64,000 nucleotides of DNA, taken from Actinacidiphila yanglinensis. Its GTDB lineage: Bacteria; Actinomycetota; Actinomycetes; Streptomycetales; Streptomycetaceae. The stretch is taken from the NCBI RefSeq assembly GCF_900107965.1, contig NZ_FNVU01000001.1, positions 124,001 through 188,000 on the forward strand. The letters run 5' to 3'. This document shows, in pieces, positions 33,011 through 41,391 of the stretch. The notes beneath the pieces are model-generated. The model ran no database searches and was not told the origin of the DNA. It saw nothing but the letters and a program-made list of their open reading frames with translations. A program made the translations under genes and the position numbers. How positions within the stretch are numbered: position 1 is the stretch's first letter; the number at the start of each line of letters is the position of its first letter.

Positions 33011-33330
33011 GCCGTCGCCTCCCGGCGTGCGGTTTCCCGGGGCACCCGCGGACGGCACGGCGCGCCGGTGCGTCCGTTGCGTCTCCGGTCGTGCCGGCGG
33101 TCCGGCCTGCTCGGCTGTTCCGGCGCCACTGGGTCCCCTCCCGCCGTCGTTCTCGGGTCCGCACCACCCGTTCACACGGTGTGCGCAAAGTCTCCGGTGA
33201 TTATGCCGATTCGACACGCCTTCGGCACACCGGCCGGCCCGAGTCGTGACGGGTTCCGCAGGCCATAACCGTACAAACGGTGGGAATATGAAGTTCTGGC
33301 CCTCGGGGAGACGAGGCGAGGAGCTGCCAC
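33011..33330. promoter_or_regulatory. 320-bp divergent promoter region
   Basis: No gene is seen. AT-richer stretches occur at 33185-33215 and 33260-33295. A short inverted repeat ACCGT-ACAA-ACGGT at 33268-33281 lies 50 bp before the MFS start and could bind a regulator. Confidence 0.4.
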
Positions 33331-35376
33331 ATGGCCCAGGACACCAGTACCGCCGCGGCACCGGCGGCGGCACCGGGCGAGCAGCAGGACAAGCGCGCGG
33401 TTCGGATCGCGATCGGCGCGCTTGCTCTCGGCCTGCTGCTGGCCGCGCTCGACCAGACGATCGTGTCGACCGCGCTGCCCACCATCGTCAGCGAACTCGG
33501 CGGCATCGACCATCTGTCCTGGGTGGTGACCGCCTACCTGCTGGCGTCGACGGCGGCGACCCCGCTGTGGGGCAAGCTCGGCGACATGTACGGCCGCAAG
33601 CGGCTGTTCCAGTTCGTGATCGTGCTCTTCCTGATCGGTTCCGCGCTGTGCGGGATCGCCCAGAGCATGGGGGAGTTGATCGCGTTCCGGGCGTTGCAGG
33701 GCCTGGGCGGCGGCGGGCTGATCGCGTTGTCGCTGGCGATCGTCGGCGACATCGTGCCGCCCCGCGACCGGGGCCGCTACCAGGGCGTGTTCGGCGGGGT
33801 GTTCGGCGCGGCCAGCGTGCTCGGCCCGCTGCTGGGCGGGGTGTTCACCGAACAGCTCTCCTGGCGCTGGGTGTTCTACATCAACCTGCCGATCGGCATC
33901 ATCGCGCTCGCGGTGATCGCCGCGGTGCTGCACATCCCGGTGCGGCGCACCACGCACCACATCGACTACCTCGGGATGGCGGTGGTGGCTGCGGCCGCGA
34001 CCTGCCTGGTGCTGGTCACCTCGCTCGGCGGCTCCACCCTGGCGTGGGGCTCGCCGGGCATCATCGCCCTGGCGGCGGCCGGGGTCGTGCTGGTCGGGCT
34101 GTTCGTCGTGATCGAGCGGCGCGCGGAGGAACCGGTGCTGCCGCCGCGGCTGTTCAGGGACCGCACCTTCGTGATCTGCTCGGCGATCTCCTTCATCATC
34201 GGCTTCGCGATGTTCGGCGCGCTGACGTACCTGCCGACCTTCCTCCAGGTGGTGCACGGCTACTCGCCGACCCTGTCCGGCGTCCACATGATCCCGATGG
34301 TGGCCGGACTGCTGATCTCCTCCACCGCCTCCGGCCAGATCATCAGCCGCACCGGCCGGTACAAGGTCTTCCCGATCGCCGGCACCGCGGTGACGGTGGT
34401 CGGGCTGCTCCTGCTGCACCAGCTCGACGAGTTCACCGCGACCTGGCTGCTGAGCCTGTACTTCTTCATCTTCGGTCTCGGGCTCGGCATGGTGATGCAG
34501 GTACTGGTGCTCGCCGTGCAGAACGCGGTCGGCTACGAGGACCTCGGCTCGGCCACCTCCGGCACCACCTTCTTCCGTTCCATCGGCGCGTCCTTCGGCG
34601 TCTCGGTGTTCGGCACCGTCTTCACCAACCAGCTGTCCAGCAAGCTGGGTTCCGCGCTGCGCGGGGTCCCGGTGCCACCCGGCTTCGACCCGGGCCGGCT
34701 CCAGGCCGACCCGAAGGCCATCGCCGGCCTGCCGAGCGCCATCAAGACACCGGTGCTGCACGCGTACGCGCAGTCCATCACCACCGTCTTCCTGTGGGCG
34801 GTGCCGGTCGCGGGGGTCGGCTTCGTGCTGGCCTGGCTGCTGAAGGAGCAGCCGCTGCGCGGGCTGGTCACCGCGCCCGACCCCGACGAGACCATCGCCA
34901 CCAACCCGGTGGAGCGCTCCTCGCTCGACGAGATCGCCCGCTGCCTGTCGGTGCTGGGCAGCCGCGAGGCCAAACGCGACCTGTACGTCCGGGTCACTCA
35001 GCGGGCCGACGCGGACATCCGCCCGGGCACCTGCTGGTTGGTGCTGAGACTGGCGCACCAGGGCGGCGCCGACCCGGTGGAGCTGGCCCGGCAGGCCACC
35101 GTGCCCGGCGAGGTGATCGAAGCGGCCGCGGTGGAGGCCGAGTCCCGCGGGTTCGCCGTGCGCGAGGGCAACCCCCTGGTGCTCACTGAGTCCGGACGGG
35201 CCCTGGCCACCCGGCTCGGCGAGGCGCGCAGAAGCGTGCTGGGCGAGCTGCTCGGCGACTGGGACCCGGCCAGCCACACCGAACTGGCGGCGCTGCTGCA
35301 CAAGTTGAGCGGGGAGTTGTGCGGCGGCGACCATGACCGGCCGCAGCGGCCGGTGTCCGTCGACAAGCCGGCCTGA
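33331..35376 (+). CDS. DHA2-family MFS exporter with C-terminal winged-helix-like domain
   Basis: A 681-residue protein. Residues 25-520 form a 14-TM DHA2/EmrB-QacA-type drug:H+ antiporter with motif A (GKLGDMYGRKR), motif C-like GGVFGAASVLGPLLGG and motif D1 near the N-terminus (LDQTIVSTALPTI). The unusual part is the last 140 residues: SLDEIARCLSVLGSREAKRDLYV ... ELARQATVPGEVIEAAAVEAESRGFAV ... LTESGRALATRL. This looks like a MarR-type winged helix fused to the transporter. It may sense substrate or regulate activity. GGAG precedes ATG 33331. Confidence 0.88.
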   Translation: MAQDTSTAAAPAAAPGEQQDKRAVRIAIGALALGLLLAALDQTIVSTALPTIVSELGGIDHLSWVVTAYLLASTAATPLWGKLGDMYGRKRLFQFVIVLFLIGSALCGIAQSMGELIAFRALQGLGGGGLIALSLAIVGDIVPPRDRGRYQGVFGGVFGAASVLGPLLGGVFTEQLSWRWVFYINLPIGIIALAVIAAVLHIPVRRTTHHIDYLGMAVVAAAATCLVLVTSLGGSTLAWGSPGIIALAAAGVVLVGLFVVIERRAEEPVLPPRLFRDRTFVICSAISFIIGFAMFGALTYLPTFLQVVHGYSPTLSGVHMIPMVAGLLISSTASGQIISRTGRYKVFPIAGTAVTVVGLLLLHQLDEFTATWLLSLYFFIFGLGLGMVMQVLVLAVQNAVGYEDLGSATSGTTFFRSIGASFGVSVFGTVFTNQLSSKLGSALRGVPVPPGFDPGRLQADPKAIAGLPSAIKTPVLHAYAQSITTVFLWAVPVAGVGFVLAWLLKEQPLRGLVTAPDPDETIATNPVERSSLDEIARCLSVLGSREAKRDLYVRVTQRADADIRPGTCWLVLRLAHQGGADPVELARQATVPGEVIEAAAVEAESRGFAVREGNPLVLTESGRALATRLGEARRSVLGELLGDWDPASHTELAALLHKLSGELCGGDHDRPQRPVSVDKPA

Positions 35377-35489
35377 TCCTCCCTCCGCCGCCCTCCGTTT
35401 CCCGCGCCCTTCCCCGCCCGTTCCGAACTGCCCGGGGTTTGCGGGTGGTCGCGCGGGCAAGGCGAGCCCGCGAGGGAAGGGAGGCCCGC

Positions 35490-36278
35490 ATGTCGACAGG
35501 AGCAGTCGCCGCGATCGTGGTGGCAGTCCTCGTAGTGATCGCCGTCGTTGCCGTATGGACCATGTCCGGCGGCGCACCCCGGAGCGGCCGGCTCAAGCAC
35601 CGTTTCGGGCCCGAGTACGAGCGCACGCTCGCCCAGCACGACGGCGACGCGAAGGCGGCCGGCAAGGAACTCTCGGATCGCGTCAAGCGGTACGGCGGGC
35701 TGGAGCGACGCCCGCTGTCCGCGGCCGAACGCGAGCAGTACACGGCACGCTGGCGGGCCGTGCAGGCGCAGTTCGTCGAGGACCCCGCCAAGGCGCTCCA
35801 CCAGGCCGATCAGCTCGTCGCCCAGGTCGCCAAGGAGCGGGGCTTCCCCGCCGCCGGCTCGCCCGAGCACTTCGACGCGCTCTCCGTCCACCACGCCACC
35901 CCACTGCAGGGCTACCGCCGCGCCCACGCGCTGGCGGAGCACGCGAGCGCGGGCGGCGAGGGCGCCACGGAGGACCTGCGCCAGTCCCTGATCGGGGCGC
36001 GCGGGCTGTTCGACGAGCTGCTGGGCGACAGCGGTTCGGCGTCCACCCGGACGCGTCCCGCGCAGGCACCGGACACGCCCGACGCCGAGCCGGCACCCGA
36101 ACGCCCCCGCGCCGAGGCCGAGTCCGCGCCCGAACCGGTCGGTGTCGGTGCCGGCAAGCAGTCCGACGAGGATGCCGAGTCCACGGAGGACGGCGCCGGC
36201 CGCTCCACGCTCGGCCACCGCTTCGCGGCGCTGACCGGCAGCGTCCGCAAGAGCGACGACGGCAGCGGCCGCGCGTGA
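35490..36278 (+). CDS. Single-pass membrane protein with an FVEDP-type helical domain
   Basis: A 262-residue protein: N-terminal transmembrane helix (AVAAIVVAVLVVIAVVAVW), then a cytoplasmic or periplasmic helical domain (about 30-180) containing WRAVQAQFVEDPAKALHQADQL, then an acidic Pro/Ala-rich tail. The core motif is shared with the next gene, so the two are related. GGGAAGGGAGG precedes ATG 35490. I recognise it as a widespread Streptomyces hypothetical with no known function. Confidence 0.75.
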   Translation: MSTGAVAAIVVAVLVVIAVVAVWTMSGGAPRSGRLKHRFGPEYERTLAQHDGDAKAAGKELSDRVKRYGGLERRPLSAAEREQYTARWRAVQAQFVEDPAKALHQADQLVAQVAKERGFPAAGSPEHFDALSVHHATPLQGYRRAHALAEHASAGGEGATEDLRQSLIGARGLFDELLGDSGSASTRTRPAQAPDTPDAEPAPERPRAEAESAPEPVGVGAGKQSDEDAESTEDGAGRSTLGHRFAALTGSVRKSDDGSGRA

Positions 36279-36333
36279 CCGCGCCGCAGGCGACACCCGC
36301 GACACCCACGAACGCCACCAGGAGGCGAAGACG

Positions 36334-36867
36334 ATGACGCTGAACATCCCGCACGGTCGTCGTGAGACCGGGACGGAGAAGCAGGTGGAGGAGAAGAAGG
36401 AGACGCAGGAGCAGCGGGAACCCGCCGCGGCTGCCGAGGCTCAGGCCCAGGACGTACGGGGCAGCGGGGCCCGGGAGGCCGCCAGGCCCGAGGCGCCGCC
36501 GGCCGCACCGGCGGCGGAGTCCGCCAGGTCCGCCGGGCCCGCACGGCCGGTGGAGCCCCCGAAGCCCGCCAGGCCCGTACAGCCGGTGGAGCCCCCGAAG
36601 TCCACCGGGTCCACCGGGTCCGTCGAGGACGACGGGCTGAGCGAGCGGATGGACCACGCCGTCGGCGAGTTCGTGGACGATCCGCGCGCCGCCGTACGCG
36701 AGGCCGAGGCCGTACTCGACGAAGCGGGACGGCGTTTCACCCGGATGCTGGAGCAGATGCGTGCCGACGCGCACGGCAAGGCGGAGCCGGACACCGAGGA
36801 GTTGCGGCTCGCGCTCACCCGCTACCGGGACATGACGCGCAAGTTGCTCGATCTCGTGAGCGCCTGA
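36334..36867 (+). CDS. Soluble paralogue-like protein with an FVDDP helical domain
   Basis: A 177-residue protein in two parts. Residues 1-95 are low complexity, with a duplicated Pro/Val/Lys segment (ARPVEPPKPARPVQPVEPPK). Residues 100-177 are a helical domain (HAVGEFVDDPRAAVREAEAVLDEAGRRF) matching the core of the preceding protein. GGAGG precedes ATG 36334 by 10 nt. The two genes are 55 bp apart and co-directional, so they probably form an operon and may interact. Confidence 0.72.
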   Translation: MTLNIPHGRRETGTEKQVEEKKETQEQREPAAAAEAQAQDVRGSGAREAARPEAPPAAPAAESARSAGPARPVEPPKPARPVQPVEPPKSTGSTGSVEDDGLSERMDHAVGEFVDDPRAAVREAEAVLDEAGRRFTRMLEQMRADAHGKAEPDTEELRLALTRYRDMTRKLLDLVSA

Positions 36868-36887
36868 CCCCGCGGGGTGCCCGGTTC

Positions 36888-36954
36888 TGTCGTCGAGGGA
36901 CCACCCCGTCGTGGGTGGTTTCTCGCGCAGTTCCCCGCACCCCTTCGGGGCACC
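36888..36954 (+). repeat. Copy of the GCGCAGTTCCCCGC intergenic repeat
   Basis: GGACCACCCCGTCGTGGGTGG, split as a small hairpin, is followed by TCTCGCGCAGTTCCCCGCAC and CCCTTCGGGG. It lies between the convergent 36334 gene and the ECF S-component gene and is the same family as at 1.5 and 58 kb. The GGTGC/CACC arms at the end may act as terminator. Confidence 0.65.
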
Positions 36955-37788
36955 CTAGGGACCCGGGCGGAAGGACGCGCGGCGGGTGGCGCGGCGGAGG
37001 GCGCGGAGGACGGTGGGTCCGAGGGTGAGGGACAGCACGGCGGTGAGCGCGGCGCGGGGCAGGTCCCAGCCGAGGGACGTGGTGAGGCAGTACGTGGTGA
37101 AGCGGGCGAGGTTGGTCGCGAGGGAGCCGTGCGGATCGTAGGAGATGTTCGTCGCGAGCCCACCGATGTACGGCCAGCCCTGGAGATTCATCACGGTGCC
37201 GTAGGCGATCGCCGAGACCGCGCCGTACGCCGCGACCAGCGCCAACTCGCCGCGCCCGCGCAGCCGGTCGGGCCCGGGCAGCAGCCCCGCCCCCATCGAC
37301 ACCCACCCCATCGCGAGCATCTGGAACGGCATCCAGGGGCCGACCCCGCCGGTCAGCAGCGCGGACGCGAACATCGTCAACGAGCCCAGCGTGAAGCCGA
37401 ACCCGGGCCCGAGCACGCGCCCGGACAGCACCATGAGGAAGAACATCGGCTCGATCCCGGCGGTGCCCGCGCCCAGCGGCCGCAGCGCCGCCCCGGCCGC
37501 CGCGAGCATCCCCAGCATCGCCACGGCCTTCGCGTCCATCCCGGTGTCCGCGATCGACGCGATCACCACCGCGACCAGCAGCGGCAGCAGCGCCGCGAAC
37601 AGCCAGGGCGCGTCCGCGCCGTGCGCGGCGACCGACGAGCCGTGCGCGGCCAGCAGGGGCCACCCGAAGGCCGCCACGCCGATCAGCGACACCACGGCGA
37701 GCGCGGCCGCCGAGCGCGGGCCGATCCGTACGGCGCGCGCCTGTTGGCGGACCCGCGCCGGCATCGCCTCGGTCCCCGCCGTCGTCAC
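36955..37788 (-). CDS. ECF transporter S component
   Basis: A 277-residue protein with about six transmembrane helices (AAALAVVSLIGVAAFGWPLL, LFAALLPLLVAVVIASI, AVAMLGMLAAAGAALRPLG, FFLMVLSGRVLGPGFGFTLG and others). It is the substrate-binding subunit of an energy-coupling-factor transporter, and its AALRPLG-type helix and GSLTMFASALLTGG resemble CbrT/QueT-like S components. GTG 37788 overlaps the stop of the ATPase gene (GTGA). It is the last gene of the operon. The substrate is not provable; the extracellular partners suggest a corrinoid. Confidence 0.85.
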   Translation of the reverse strand: MTTAGTEAMPARVRQQARAVRIGPRSAAALAVVSLIGVAAFGWPLLAAHGSSVAAHGADAPWLFAALLPLLVAVVIASIADTGMDAKAVAMLGMLAAAGAALRPLGAGTAGIEPMFFLMVLSGRVLGPGFGFTLGSLTMFASALLTGGVGPWMPFQMLAMGWVSMGAGLLPGPDRLRGRGELALVAAYGAVSAIAYGTVMNLQGWPYIGGLATNISYDPHGSLATNLARFTTYCLTTSLGWDLPRAALTAVLSLTLGPTVLRALRRATRRASFRPGP

Positions 37789-39413
37789 GACGCCGCCTCC
37801 AGCGCCTTGCGGACCTGTGCCGGGGTGAGCCAGGGCGCGGGCGCGAGGATCTTCGCGACCTGGGGTGCGAACGCGGGGGAGGACAGCACGACGTCGGCGG
37901 CCGGGCCGTCGGAGACGACGTCGCCGTCGGCGAGGACCAGGACGCGCTGGGCGAGTTCGGCGGCGAGTTCGACGTCGTGGGTGGCCAGGAGGATCGCGTG
38001 GCCGGCCGCGGCGAGGCCGTGCAGGTGGCCGACCAGGCGGGACTTCGCGGCGTAGTCGAGGCCGCGGGTCGGCTCGTCGAGGAGGAGCACCGGGGGCCGG
38101 GCGGTGAGCACGATCGCCAGCGCGAGGGTCAGCCGCTGGCCCTCGGACAGGTCCCGGGGGTGGGCGCCGTGGGCGATGCCCGGCAGCAACTCGCCGACGA
38201 GGGCGGCGCAGGTGCCGGGCGGCGCGGCCGCGTCGTGGTCGGCGGCGGCGCACTCGGCGGCGACGGTGTCGGCGTAGAGCAGGTCCCGCGGCTCCTGCGG
38301 GACGAGGCCGACCCGGCGCAGCAGTTCGGCGGGCCGGGTGTCGCGGGGTACGGTGCCGGCCACCGTCACGGTGCCGGACGCCGGCGGGTGCAGGCCGACC
38401 AGGGTGGACAGCAGGGTGGACTTGCCCGCGCCGTTGCGGCCCATGACGGCGACGGTCTCGCCGGCGCGCACGCTCAGATCGACCCCGCGCAGCGCCTCGG
38501 TACGGCCGCGCCTGACGGTCAACCGGGAGCAGTGCACGAGGGGTTCGGCGTCCGGGGCGGGCGCGGTGGCGTACGGCGCGACGGGCGCGGGAGTGCGGCC
38601 GGCCAGCCGTTCGCGCAACTCCCCGGCCCGGCGGCGGGCGTCCCGTACGGACAGCGGCAGCGGCGACCAGCCGGCCAGCCGGGCGAGACCGACCACGGGC
38701 GGATGGACGGGGGAGACCGCCATCACGTCGGCGGGCGCGCCGACCACCGGGGCCGCGCCGGGCGACGGCAGCAGGATCACCTGGTCCGCGTACTGCACCA
38801 CCCTTTCCAGCCGGTGCTCGGCCATCAGCACCGTCGTGCCCAGGTCGTGCACCAGCCGCTGGAGCACCGCGAGGACCTCCTCGGCGGCGCCCGGGTCGAG
38901 CGCGGAGGTCGGCTCGTCCAGGACCAGTACCTGGGGGTGCACGGTCAGCACCGAGCCGATCGCGACCCGCTGCTGCTGGCCGCCGGAGAGCGTGGCGATC
39001 GGCCGGTCGCGCAGGTCGGCCAGGCCGAGCAGGTCGAGGGTCTCCTCCACACGGCGCCGCATCGTCTCCGGCGCCACCCCCAACGACTCCATGCCGTAGG
39101 CGAGTTCGTCCTCGACGGTGTCGGTGACGAAGTGCGCCAGCGGATCCTGGCCCACCGTGCCGACCACGTCGGCGAGTTCGCGGGGGCGGTGGGTACGGGT
39201 GTCGCGGCCGGCGACGGTGACGCGCCCGTCGAGCACCCCGCCGGTGAAGTGCGGCACCAGGCCGCTCACCGCGCCGAGCAGCGTGGACTTGCCCACTCCG
39301 GACGGGCCGACCAGCAGGCACAACTCGCCCTCGGGGACGAAGAGGTCGATCCCGGCGACGGCGGGTGCGGGCGCGTCGGCGTAGGTCACCGAGACGTTCT
39401 CGAAGCGGATCAC
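37785..39413 (-). CDS. Fused double ATPase of an ECF transporter (EcfA-EcfA)
   Basis: A 542-residue protein with two ABC domains. The first (residues 1-235) has Walker A GPSGVGKST, signature LSGGQQQRVAIG and Walker B VLVLDEPTSALD. The second (about 300-520) has Walker A GRNGAGKST, a variant signature LSEGQRLTLALA and Walker B VLLLDEPTRGLD. This fused pair replaces separate EcfA1 and EcfA2. It energises uptake through the adjacent EcfT and S component. GTG 39413 overlaps the upstream stop (GTGA) and the 3' end overlaps the next start, so the genes are tightly coupled. Confidence 0.93.
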   Translation of the reverse strand: MIRFENVSVTYADAPAPAVAGIDLFVPEGELCLLVGPSGVGKSTLLGAVSGLVPHFTGGVLDGRVTVAGRDTRTHRPRELADVVGTVGQDPLAHFVTDTVEDELAYGMESLGVAPETMRRRVEETLDLLGLADLRDRPIATLSGGQQQRVAIGSVLTVHPQVLVLDEPTSALDPGAAEEVLAVLQRLVHDLGTTVLMAEHRLERVVQYADQVILLPSPGAAPVVGAPADVMAVSPVHPPVVGLARLAGWSPLPLSVRDARRRAGELRERLAGRTPAPVAPYATAPAPDAEPLVHCSRLTVRRGRTEALRGVDLSVRAGETVAVMGRNGAGKSTLLSTLVGLHPPASGTVTVAGTVPRDTRPAELLRRVGLVPQEPRDLLYADTVAAECAAADHDAAAPPGTCAALVGELLPGIAHGAHPRDLSEGQRLTLALAIVLTARPPVLLLDEPTRGLDYAAKSRLVGHLHGLAAAGHAILLATHDVELAAELAQRVLVLADGDVVSDGPAADVVLSSPAFAPQVAKILAPAPWLTPAQVRKALEAAS

Positions 39414-40708
39414 CGCGTGGCTCCTTCGACGCCGGCTTCCGCCGCCGTTGCGGCTCCCGGTTCGGGCCTGGTGGCCGGCGGCGCCGGGGCGACGAACGCC
39501 GGGAGCAGGCCGAGCAGCAGCGACAGCGCCGGCCACAGCGGCAGCGTCGGCGCGGTCAGCGGGTAGGCGGGCGGGTCGAGGGCGTCGGGCGCGTAGGAGG
39601 CGGCCGCGATCATCAGCGCGGCGACGGCGACCCCGGACCCGGCGACCAGCCACGCGCGCGGGCCCCACCGGTCGGGACGGTAGCGGGTACGCACGCTGCG
39701 CCGCCCGCCCAGCCGCAGCCCGGCGACCGCCGCCGCGAGTCCGGCCAGCAGCACCGGCAGGCCGTAGCCCGCGCCGCTCGCCGACAGCAGCGCGTACGTG
39801 CCCGCGCAGATGCCGAGCAGGCCGCCGAGGGTGAGCGCGGAGGTGGCCCGCCGCACCCCGGCCGGAACCTGCGCGGTACGGCCGTAGCCGCGGGTGTCCA
39901 TCGCCGCCGCCAGTGCCACCGAACGCTCCAACGCGCCCTCCAGCACGGGAAGTCCGACCTGGAGCAGCGCCCGCACGCCCCGGTCGGGCCGGCCGCGCAG
40001 CCGCCGCGCCGCGCGCAACCGGGCCACGTCCGCGACCAGATGCGGCGCGAACGTCATCGCGACCACCACCGCCACGCCCGCCTCGTACAGGGCGCCCGGC
40101 AGGGACTTCAGCAGCCGGGCCGGGTTCGCCAGCGCGTTCGCCGCGCCGACGCACACGAGCAGCGCGGCCAGTTTCATGCCGTCCCGCAGCGCGAACACCA
40201 CGCCCTCCGCGGTGACCCGCCCGCCGATCCGCACCCCCTGCGCCCAGCCGGGCAGGGGCACTTCGGGCAGCGTGACCAGCACGTGCGTGCCCGGCACCGG
40301 CGAGCCCAGCACGACGGCGAACACCAGCCGCACCACCAGCACGAAGCCGCCCAGCCGCAGGAACGCGCCGTACGACCGCGCCCACGGCGCCTCCGTGCGC
40401 CGCGCCGCCACGACGTAACCGGCCACCGCGACCACGAGCGCCAGCAGCAGCGGGTTGCTGGTGCGGGAGGCCGCGGTCGCCAGCCCGAGCGCCCACACCC
40501 ACCAGGCTCCCGCGTGCAGGGCGTTGGCCCGCCCCGCCACGGGTGCGCGCCAGCGCCGCCACCGGTCGCCATGGTGCGGGGCCTTCGCGCCGGCCCGTTC
40601 CGCGGCGTGCGGGCCGCGCGGGGCCGGGGCGCCGGGGCCGGTCGACCCGGTGGACCGGGCCGCGTCCGGCCTGGGTGCGTCCGGCCGGGGGTCGGCGGGG
40701 GCGGTCAT
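39410..40708 (-). CDS. ECF transporter transmembrane component (EcfT/CbiQ)
   Basis: A 432-residue protein with a disordered Pro/Ala/Arg-rich N-terminus (residues 1-60), then the EcfT membrane core. The coupling-helix motifs are visible: ARRLRGRPDRGV and AAMDTRGYGRTAQV (the A-x-x-x-R-G-x type motifs that contact the ATPases). Extra hydrophobic helices follow at the C-terminus. ATG 40708 overlaps the preceding stop (ATGA). It couples ATP hydrolysis by the fused ATPase to substrate entry through the S component. Confidence 0.9.
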   Translation of the reverse strand: MTAPADPRPDAPRPDAARSTGSTGPGAPAPRGPHAAERAGAKAPHHGDRWRRWRAPVAGRANALHAGAWWVWALGLATAASRTSNPLLLALVVAVAGYVVAARRTEAPWARSYGAFLRLGGFVLVVRLVFAVVLGSPVPGTHVLVTLPEVPLPGWAQGVRIGGRVTAEGVVFALRDGMKLAALLVCVGAANALANPARLLKSLPGALYEAGVAVVVAMTFAPHLVADVARLRAARRLRGRPDRGVRALLQVGLPVLEGALERSVALAAAMDTRGYGRTAQVPAGVRRATSALTLGGLLGICAGTYALLSASGAGYGLPVLLAGLAAAVAGLRLGGRRSVRTRYRPDRWGPRAWLVAGSGVAVAALMIAAASYAPDALDPPAYPLTAPTLPLWPALSLLLGLLPAFVAPAPPATRPEPGAATAAEAGVEGATR

Positions 40709-41391
40709 GAGCGGCGGCGGCGGTTCTGCCGGATGGCGAACCCGGCGATGGCCAGTACACCGGCCGCGCCCGCGAGGGTGCCGAGGACCGGGCCGCCACT
40801 GTGACCGCCGCCATGGTGGGATACGGCGCCGGAGGAGGAGCCCGCGGCGACCTGCTCCCCGCAACCGCTCGTCGGATAGCCGGAGATGGCGCAGAGGATG
40901 CCCGCGGAGTCGTAGCGCAGCGGCCGGGCCACGGCGGCGAGCGCGTCCGCGGAGGACGCGTCGGTGGGGATCAGGGCACAGGCGGTGCGCGGGGCCGGCG
41001 GCCTGGCGCCGCCGGGGGCGTCCGCGGTGGTGCCGGGGTCGATGACCAGGGCGATCCGCTTCTTGCCGGACGCGGCGGGGGTGCCGCCGCAGATCGCCGT
41101 GAAGGTGGCGGCGCCGCGCGGACGTACCGCGGCCGCGGCGGCGTCCTTGCTGACCGCGAACCGCCACCCCTCGACGGTGCCGTCCTTCGGGGTGTGCATC
41201 GCGGGACCGGTCTGCGCGTAGGTCCAACTCCCCCCGGAGCGCAGCCAGTACGACCAGTACCGGTAGCCGGTGGCGGACGCGGGCACCGCGGCGGCGGCGA
41301 GCAGCACCGCGGCCACGACGGCCACGGCGGCCACCCACGCGGTACGTCGGGCCCCGGGGGAGATCCCCGCCCCGGCGCCGGGCCGGGACAT
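40705..41391 (-). CDS. Secreted, membrane-anchored protein with transcobalamin-like beta motif (SCO2322-type)
   Basis: A 228-residue protein: signal peptide (VAAVAVVAAVLLAAAAVPASA), then an extracytoplasmic domain opening with GYRYWSYWLRSGGSWTYAQ and DGTVEGWRFAVS. This pattern resembles the aromatic-rich C-terminal domain of transcobalamin-like/DUF4430 proteins. A pair of cysteines (AICGG, TACALI) and another (GILCAISGYPTSGCGE) suggest disulphides. A C-terminal transmembrane anchor with a basic tail (IRQNRRRRS) follows. I recall similar proteins named after SCO2322 of S. coelicolor. It overlaps its neighbours by 1 and 4 nt within the ECF operon. Confidence 0.75.
   Translation of the reverse strand: MSRPGAGAGISPGARRTAWVAAVAVVAAVLLAAAAVPASATGYRYWSYWLRSGGSWTYAQTGPAMHTPKDGTVEGWRFAVSKDAAAAAVRPRGAATFTAICGGTPAASGKKRIALVIDPGTTADAPGGARPPAPRTACALIPTDASSADALAAVARPLRYDSAGILCAISGYPTSGCGEQVAAGSSSGAVSHHGGGHSGGPVLGTLAGAAGVLAIAGFAIRQNRRRRS

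Noticed and set aside
31187..33268. Long plus-strand frame covering the peptidoglycan-binding gene
   Set aside because: Translation is repetitive Gly/Arg-rich sequence typical of a wrong frame; the minus-strand gene has clear domains.
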